Below, piece by piece: positions 58,371-64,000 of a stretch of DNA of 64,000 nt (positions are counted from its first letter, which is position 1; each line of letters starts with the position of its first letter). The notes beneath the pieces were generated by a model. That model worked only from the letters and a program-made list of their open reading frames with translations. It was not told the origin of the DNA and made no database searches. Where the stretch lies: contig CACRXP010000001.1 in assembly GCA_902702965.1 (NCBI GenBank), positions 2,820,257 to 2,884,256 on the forward strand. The letters run 5' to 3'. The DNA is from Spirometra erinaceieuropaei. Taxonomy: Eukaryota > Platyhelminthes > Cestoda > Diphyllobothriidea > Diphyllobothriidae. A program made the position numbers and the translations under genes.

Positions 58371-58763
58371 GTGATCAGTAATGTCGGCTTATGTGGAGTG
58401 ACTGCTCCAAATAATCAGTGCGAACTCCCACTTGAGACGCTTACGGTCGAGCACACAACGGTTGTTAGGAGGGGTGACGCCAGCTTCCAGGTCGCGGTTC
58501 ATTGGAGGGTACTCGGCCAAACATACAAGTTCTATGAGGCTAAAATTCTCGCAAAGGCTTTCAACCGTGTGAGCTGCGAGCTGCTCGAATTATGCTTTTG
58601 CGACTCTCAGTCTATGGGCAGGCGCAATGACCTCTCCCATCATATTTTCCGGTGGGACTTTGCTAAGGCAGAGCTGTTAGTCATAGGAGTGAAGCGCAAG
58701 CGAGCGTTATCTGCGATGTCGGTGTCGGTTAGTCGAAGGGCTAAGAATCCGCAAGAATGTTAA
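58371..58763 (+). pseudogene. Second Penelope-like GIY-YIG endonuclease fragment
   Basis: Encodes ETLTVEHTTVVRRGDASFQV, GQTYKFYEAKILAKAFNRVS and CELLELCFCDSQSMGRRNDL, which lines up with the second half of the Penelope endonuclease at 51277-51699 (MHEHKLAVRR..; GHVFNFDAVEIVGRGD; VQEAWM..SVNRH). The catalytic-side Glu is present (ELLE). The YVGETG half upstream is not readable. It belongs to a different Penelope family from the nearby element. Confidence 0.65.
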
Positions 58764-59264
58764 AACTTCGACAACCAAAATTCAATAGGTTTATTGTAGC
58801 GCCCCTTGGGCACTGTCAGTCCCCTTTGAACTCAGGAAAAAACTCAACACAAACTCATCAATTTCAACTGCACTTTGACTCCATTTGTTTCTGGTGTCTG
58901 TTTAGTCAAAAAAGCGCGAATTGAGAGTTTGTTGTAAGTTCAAAAAACCTCAGTTCTAAGGGAAAATAATAACAAAAGTTTTGAAAAATAACGATATGTA
59001 CAATATAAAAATTGAAGTTTGCAGTTTGGTAGTTTTTGGGGGCATGAATAACATGTCCTTCATGGCAATTTAAGAACTTTGATATCGGCCTGACCTTGAA
59101 ATTATTTTCCTGTTGGGTAAATTTCGGTGTGCTTTAGTGTAACCTCCCCTGATCTGGGCAGGGTTGTTTGAATGCCGTGACACCTTTGGCGCGGACCTGG
59201 GATGGAGATGGCGTAACTGCGTGTTGGCGAAGACGGCCGGTGTCCTTTCCTCTCGCTACCGCCG
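58764..59264. other. Unassigned AT-rich stretch
   Basis: No recognisable gene or repeat ends before the poly-C run. Confidence 0.5.
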
Positions 59265-59265
<1 letters not shown>

Positions 59266-59300
<35 letters not shown>

Positions 59301-59420
59301 NNNNNNNNNNNNNNNNNNNNNNNNNNNNNNNNNNNNNNNNNNNNNNNNNNNNNNNNNNNNNNNNNNNNNNNNNNNNNNNNNNNNNNNNNNNNNNNNNNNN
59401 NNNNNNNNNNNNNNNNNNNN
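59266..59420. other. Poly-C run and assembly gap
   Basis: A run of C from about 59266 to 59300 leads straight into 120 N (59301-59420). The gap interrupts frames on both strands; translations across it mean nothing. The homopolymer is the likely cause of the break, and the true gap size is unknown. Confidence 0.97.
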
Positions 59421-59584
59421 TTACTCAACGTCGGCTCCCCCTCGGCCCTTCCCTGCAGTTGCCCCCAGCGCTGCGTTCCCCACCGGTTTTCCAGCCGGCA
59501 CGTTGGCCTCGCCTCTCCACCCAGACAGGTCACTCGACTGTTGTAACTCATCCCGTTTGTACTTTTAACTGTCATTGTACTCCT

Positions 59585-61618
59585 TTGCAATTCCAATTCA
59601 ATTCAATTCAATTCATTTATTTTTATTAAAGACCCGTCGGGGTCCCATCAAAGCAAGTAAAAATAAATTTACATGCAAATTTTAGACGATGTAGGCAAAA
59701 TCTGCACAAAGTGCAATGCATAGTTTTTGAGATTAGAAGTCCGTTAAGCAAAATGAAAATGAAAATGCAATTCCCTTTTCTGTTCATTATATCTTCCTCG
59801 TCCAGCGATCGTTTCTTCTTCCTTTATGTATGGATGAGTATCGTGAACTGCTAACAATCGTATTCAGATCAACACAAGCCAGGATCTCTTCCTCGTTATT
59901 CCGTTACGTGGTGTGTGCTACCCTTGACGTCCTCGGCCGCTACACTAGTTGCTGGTTGTCAGTCTATCTGGCCAGCTGTAAGGGGGCGGTCGCACAGTTC
60001 CTATGTGTTTTTCAGGAGGCTTACCATCGTTGTCTGGACTAAGAGCTGGAAAAGATGAATATATATCAGGAGTAAGAAACATTCAATGGTAAGTCACAAT
60101 CAAGACTGTCAAAATACTATTGAATCATTTATCATATTTTTCTTGTTAACGTGAAATTATGGGAGTAGTGGTCGACTGTTTACTATGACCTAATATAGTT
60201 GTATATATGTTTAATATGGCCTTAATATAGACATACGCACGACTAATATGCAGGGTTTTATCGAAGGGTATATTTGTATTAGCTTCATAAGGGATATTTA
60301 GTGTCAGGTGACATAGCGGATGAAAACGAGAAAGGGAGGAAAGAAAGAATATAACTATCTGTTCTATGTTTATCAGTGATGCTATCTTTTATAACTTTGA
60401 TTATTTTTAGTGCTATGTTCCGGTATTATTCAAGCGGCTGGCATCATCAGAGCCCTTTTGGACCAAATTCTATATCAAAGAATTGACTTGAAAAATGTCC
60501 TATCTTATTCAGAAATAAATGTGTATTGTTATTTGGAAGGAATTTCTTAGTTTTTATTTTAAACTCGATTAGGGTTCGACTTTTTCGGATAGAACTTCGA
60601 GGAGAATTCCAGATAGTCGCATATCTTATAGTGTAGAAATTTGACCGTTGGGACTTTGTGAATTTGGGAATCCTTATAATATCCTCGAGTTATAATATTC
60701 TGGTGTTTCTAGGGACGTTTTGGTTGGTAAATAAATTCATTTTCAGAATATCTTGGTCGTGGGTGACCTTGAGTAGGAAGTTTAGGCCATTTTGAAGTCT
60801 TCTGATCCAGAGTGGTCGAAGACCGTATTTACGATATAGTTCTAAGTATGAACCCTGGATGCCATCACTTCTAGACAAAGATCTAGTAAAACGTCTCTGA
60901 ATGCCTTCTAGTTTCTTTCGGCCGTCTGAGGGCATTATGCCGAAGAAAAGTGAACAATAATCTAGGAGAGGTAAAACATACATTTTGAAAAGTTTTATTC
61001 TTAGTGCATTTAAGGTGACATTTTTGCATATGAATCCACACAGGCGACTGGCTTCCGGTGATATTTGTTGAACGTGGGGAGATAAATCTAGGGTATTTGC
61101 ATAGCTGAGACCTAAATCTCTTACCCATTGGGCCTCTGTTATTTCATTATCCTCGAATATTATGGGGGAAAGTTTTCGTGGGTCAAATATCAGGGGATGG
61201 CATTTTTCGGGTGAAAAGGGCATCTGCCACTGACTACTCCATTCGCTGAGTTTTCTGAGATCAGTTTCAATTGTTCTATGAATATTTGCTACTGTATTCC
61301 CGTTATATGCATATGCAATTTTAAGGTCGTCCGCATACAAAAACGTCTTAGCTGAGACAGATATGGACGGCAAGTCGTGAATATATATAAGAAATAGAAG
61401 GGGGCCTATGATAGTGCCTTGAAGTACTCCACTGGTAATAGGGGATGGTTCTGAGACTACGTTTCGAATTCACACCACCTGGTATCGGTTTTAAGGATAG
61501 GATTTAAGAAAATCGAGAAGGGGTGGCCTAATTCCATGACTTTTTAGCTTTATTAGTAGTCTTTTATGGGGGACTTTGTCAAAGGCCTTTCTTAGATCGA
61601 AGTATATTGAAGCTACTG
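59585..61618 (-). pseudogene. CR1/jockey-like LINE, 5' part missing, two stops
   Basis: One minus-strand frame from 61619 to the stop at 60690, broken only by TAA (61493-61491) and TGA (61472-61470). Contains IYFDLRKAFDKVPHKR, SGVLQGTIIGPLLFLIYIHD, FLYADDLKIAYAY, WQMPFSPEKCHPLIF and LLDYCSLFFGIMPSDGRK. The YADD box is intact. The 3' UTR runs to an (AATTC)n tail at 59589-59614, preceded on the minus strand by GATGGGACCCCGACGGGTCT, a layout typical of such LINE 3' ends. At 61617-61620 it is cut by the 3' end of the neighbouring LINE. The UTR may hold a small insertion near 59800-60040 (CAGCGATCGTTTCTTCTTCC, a mini-SINE-like motif). Confidence 0.85.
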
Positions 61619-61775
61619 TCAGTCAGTCAGTCAGCCAGTGTATTTGAGGGAAATAGGCTTACGCCTTTGAACTCCCTATTTGTACATAAAAAAATCGATA
61701 AATTAGCAGAATGTGAAGAAATTACAGCAGTAAGTGTATGCAGGCATTGATTCACATATGACACTGGTCTCATGG

Positions 61776-63842
61776 CTAAAAAGTCACATAGTCCGCATGG
61801 TGCTGTAGCATATGTCTGTCAAGTCTACATTTAAATGTCGCCACAGATTGAGACATGACAACCGTCTCGGGCAGATTATTCCACGGTTCCACGACACGGT
61901 TGGAGAAGAAATATTTTCTCACATTCAATCTACCCTGGGGCACACGTAGCTTGAAGGGATGTACCCGGAGGTTAGTTGTTGTGGCGAATTGGAAAAATTC
62001 ATCGTACCGAAGGGCGCAGTCCAAGCCACGCACGATAGGGAAAGTTTGTATCAAGTCTCCGGGCAACCGCCTATAACTCAGAGGATACAGATTAAGGTTA
62101 GTTAAGCGGATCTCGTATGGCAGTGCACTTTGAACTCTTACTAATTTTGTGGCTCGCCTCTGCACCCTTTCGAGCAGATTGTAATCCTGATGTGTCCATG
62201 GTCTCCAGGCCTGAATTGCATATTCGAGATGCGGCCTTACAAACGTGCCGAAGACTTTGGAGAGGCAGTCTTCATCGAAAACTGCGAATGCCCGCTTGAT
62301 GGCATATAGCATTGAAGTTGCGGCCTTGGCCGCCTTACAACACTGCGTAGAAGGCTTAAGGCTCTCTGCAACCCAGACTCCGAGATCTTTCTGCGTTTCT
62401 GCATCTCGAAGAGGTATTCCGTTCAGATGGTATTGCCGCGTACTAGGGGTCTGATGTCCGAGACGCAGTATGGTACATTTGGTCAAATTGAAGGACAAGA
62501 GCCATCTGCGGGACCACTCGTCCAATCTACAAAGATTTTCTTGGAAGTTGGTCTCATCGGTAGCATTCTGGATAACTTTCCAGATTTTTATGTCATCCGC
62601 AAACATGGCATTATCACAGTCCAACCCGTTGGCACAATCATCGATGAACAAGAGAAAGAGGATTGGTCCGAGCACCGAGCCTTGTGGGACTCCACTCTCT
62701 ATGAATGTGCGCTTTGATTGCTGTCTTTCTACGCAGACAATTTGGGAACGGCCGACGAGGAAGTTCTCGATCCATTTGAGAAGTTTGCCGCCGATGCCCA
62801 TTATTCTCAACTTGTGCAGGAGACGTTGGTGCGGGACACTGTCGAACGCCTTCCGGAAATCAACATAGGCCACATGCACAGTGTGTTTTGCGTCCAGTGC
62901 TCTTGTCCAACTTTTCATTGTATATAGTAAGTTCGTTACACATGATCTTCCCCTACAGAATCCATATTGTGCATTGGACAAGAAATTGTGACTTTCCAGA
63001 TAAGTCATCAACTCCTTTTTGATGATTTTCTCCATCACTTTGCAGAAAATTGATGTCAGACTGACGGGTCTGTAGTTCGTTGCAAGAGCACGACTACCGC
63101 TTTTGTAAAGGGGTGTAATGTGGGTCGTCTTCCAGTCTGTGGGAAGGATTCCAGCATCGAACGATTCCTGACACAGAAAGGATAGTGGTTTGGCCAGCTC
63201 TCGGGAAAGCTCGAAAAGCAGCTTTGCTGGGATCTCGTCCGGACCGGGAGATTTACATTCCTTCAAGCTTTTTAGTTCTTTCAAAATCGTTGATTCTCGA
63301 AACACGATATCTTCGATAGTGGGATCTCCCATGTTCGCGGAACTAGTGGGAATAAAGTCTGCTTCTCCTGTGAAAACGGATTGGAGATATTGAGAAAAGT
63401 GCTCAGCTTTATTTTTACTGTCCGATATCTCCAAACCGTCATCATTCGTCATGACCGGAATCGGATTCCTGTTACATGTGCTCTTTCGCAAATAGCTGTA
63501 GAGCACTTTTGGATTTTTAACGGCTCGATGAAGCAAATTACTCTCAAAATCCCGTCGTCTCTCGAAAATCAGGCTTTTCACCTTATTTCTTTGAACTTTA
63601 TATTCTGTAAATGCTGCAATGTTGTTGTTTTCCCGAAATTTCCTCCCCAATCTTCCTTTCTTATTGATCTCCTTTTTTAGTTCTCGTGTTAGCCATTGAG
63701 GGCGGTTGGATGTCCTAGGCTTTGATACGGGACAGTGGCTCTTCATTAGATGAAATAACCAACCCTTAAATAAATTCCAGTCCTCGTTGACTTTTCCGGG
63801 GAAGAGAACATCCCAGTTTGTTTGTGATGCCTCAGCTCTCAT
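61776..63842 (-). CDS. LINE reverse transcriptase, long intact frame
   Basis: 688 residues from the first Met; the true protein starts upstream in an endonuclease domain. RT motifs in order: SPGPDEIP (198-205), TNYRPVSLTSIF (255-266), AYVDFRKAFDSVPH (325-338, first catalytic Asp 328), SGVPQGSVLGPILFLLF (383-399), MFADDIKIW (413-421, catalytic Asps 416-417). The post-RT region has RPHLEYAIQAW and ends QHHADYVTF. No stops in the RT, so it is the youngest-looking coding retroelement in the window. In retrotransposition this enzyme copies its own RNA at a nicked target site. The frame continues upstream without a stop as KKEDTRPTIWKGDFCQ. Confidence 0.93.
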   Translation of the reverse strand: MRAEASQTNWDVLFPGKVNEDWNLFKGWLFHLMKSHCPVSKPRTSNRPQWLTRELKKEINKKGRLGRKFRENNNIAAFTEYKVQRNKVKSLIFERRRDFESNLLHRAVKNPKVLYSYLRKSTCNRNPIPVMTNDDGLEISDSKNKAEHFSQYLQSVFTGEADFIPTSSANMGDPTIEDIVFRESTILKELKSLKECKSPGPDEIPAKLLFELSRELAKPLSFLCQESFDAGILPTDWKTTHITPLYKSGSRALATNYRPVSLTSIFCKVMEKIIKKELMTYLESHNFLSNAQYGFCRGRSCVTNLLYTMKSWTRALDAKHTVHVAYVDFRKAFDSVPHQRLLHKLRIMGIGGKLLKWIENFLVGRSQIVCVERQQSKRTFIESGVPQGSVLGPILFLLFIDDCANGLDCDNAMFADDIKIWKVIQNATDETNFQENLCRLDEWSRRWLLSFNLTKCTILRLGHQTPSTRQYHLNGIPLRDAETQKDLGVWVAESLKPSTQCCKAAKAATSMLYAIKRAFAVFDEDCLSKVFGTFVRPHLEYAIQAWRPWTHQDYNLLERVQRRATKLVRVQSALPYEIRLTNLNLYPLSYRRLPGDLIQTFPIVRGLDCALRYDEFFQFATTTNLRVHPFKLRVPQGRLNVRKYFFSNRVVEPWNNLPETVVMSQSVATFKCRLDRHMLQHHADYVTF

Positions 63843-64000
63843 TTGGCAAAAGTCCCCTTTCCATATAGTCGGCCTCGTATCCTCTTTTTTATACGGTTCA
63901 GAATAAAGCTCGTACTCCCATAAAAGTACTGCATGAGCGCTTCGACCAAGCGGGGCAGGTAGTACACCTCGTCTATACTGTCAGGATCTTTGGTGAAGAC
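63843..64000 (-). pseudogene. C-terminal end of LINE endonuclease, frameshifted
   Basis: Reading toward the RT: VFTKDPDSIDEVYYLPRL in one frame, then GRSAHAVLLWEYELYSEPYK in the next, with a +1-type shift at about 63949-63944. The SDH box of apurinic-type endonucleases reads SAH (GCT at 63938-63936), losing the conserved Asp. Both changes would disable target nicking even though the RT frame is open. Confidence 0.7.

Larger units (their letters stand above)
61615..64000 (-). mobile_element. CR1/jockey-like LINE, running off the window end
   Basis: The 3' end is at about 61617 with a (GTCA)n tail (61615-61636); the coding region is above 61776 and continues past 64000. It appears inserted into, or to have truncated, the LINE at 59585-61618, because that element's RT frame stops abruptly at this tail. 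The endonuclease end is visible above 63842 but damaged. Confidence 0.85.

Noticed and set aside
59102..59629. Long open frames on both strands across the N gap
   Set aside because: They exist only because N codons were translated and because of poly-C/poly-G (Pro/Gly) runs.
1..64000. Bacterial-type features (operons, Shine-Dalgarno sites, CRISPR, rho-independent terminators)
   Set aside because: Introns, LINEs, Penelope elements and telomere-like repeats show the DNA is animal; hairpins here are transposon arms.

Overview
The window is eukaryotic DNA from an AT-rich, repeat-laden flatworm genome, most likely a tapeworm. The evidence is a gene with many GT-AG introns, several retroelement lineages (CR1/jockey-like and RTE-like LINEs, Penelope-like elements, Ty3/Gypsy), an RTE-like element whose 3' region encodes C2H2 fingers of the HLRIH type that I associate with tapeworm and fluke genomes, and TTAGGG-type telomere-like motifs. 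The genus is inference. There are no operons, rRNA genes or CRISPR arrays.

From 382 to 32409, minus strand, lies one recognisable host gene: a serine/threonine protein phosphatase with EF-hands (PPEF / rdgC family). I traced 13 coding exons whose reading phases interlock: IQ motif, PPP catalytic domain with all six metal ligands, C-terminal EF-hand region and stop codon. The first coding exon, with the initiator ATG, was not found and should lie above 32409. The introns are packed with transposon debris, including an antisense Ty3/Gypsy pol remnant, Penelope-like RT debris and a tRNA-like SINE.

From about 33 to 50 kb no convincing host gene was found. This stretch is dominated by repeats: several copies of a family of about 1 kb hairpin elements with Tc1-like CAGTG ends and TA duplications (ten copies in the window, roughly an eighth of it), a separate 640-bp fold-back with near-identical 255-bp arms, and a three-layer nest at 47.5-49.5 kb. 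In that nest one hairpin element carries both a younger hairpin copy and a 428-bp TIR transposon filled with degenerate telomere-like repeats.

From 51 to 64 kb is a retroelement graveyard. It holds a compact Penelope-like element with inverted pseudo-LTRs, 10-bp target duplication and hammerhead-like motifs; a broken RTE-like element interrupted by another LINE tail; a second Penelope endonuclease fragment; an assembly gap next to a poly-C run; and two CR1/jockey-like LINEs on the minus strand, one abutting the other and running off the window end.

The most unusual items are the telomere-repeat-bearing TIR transposon and its degraded relative near 1 kb, and a family of about 95-bp elements that begin with a hairpin (one a perfect 62-bp palindrome) and are flanked by 11-13 bp target duplications.
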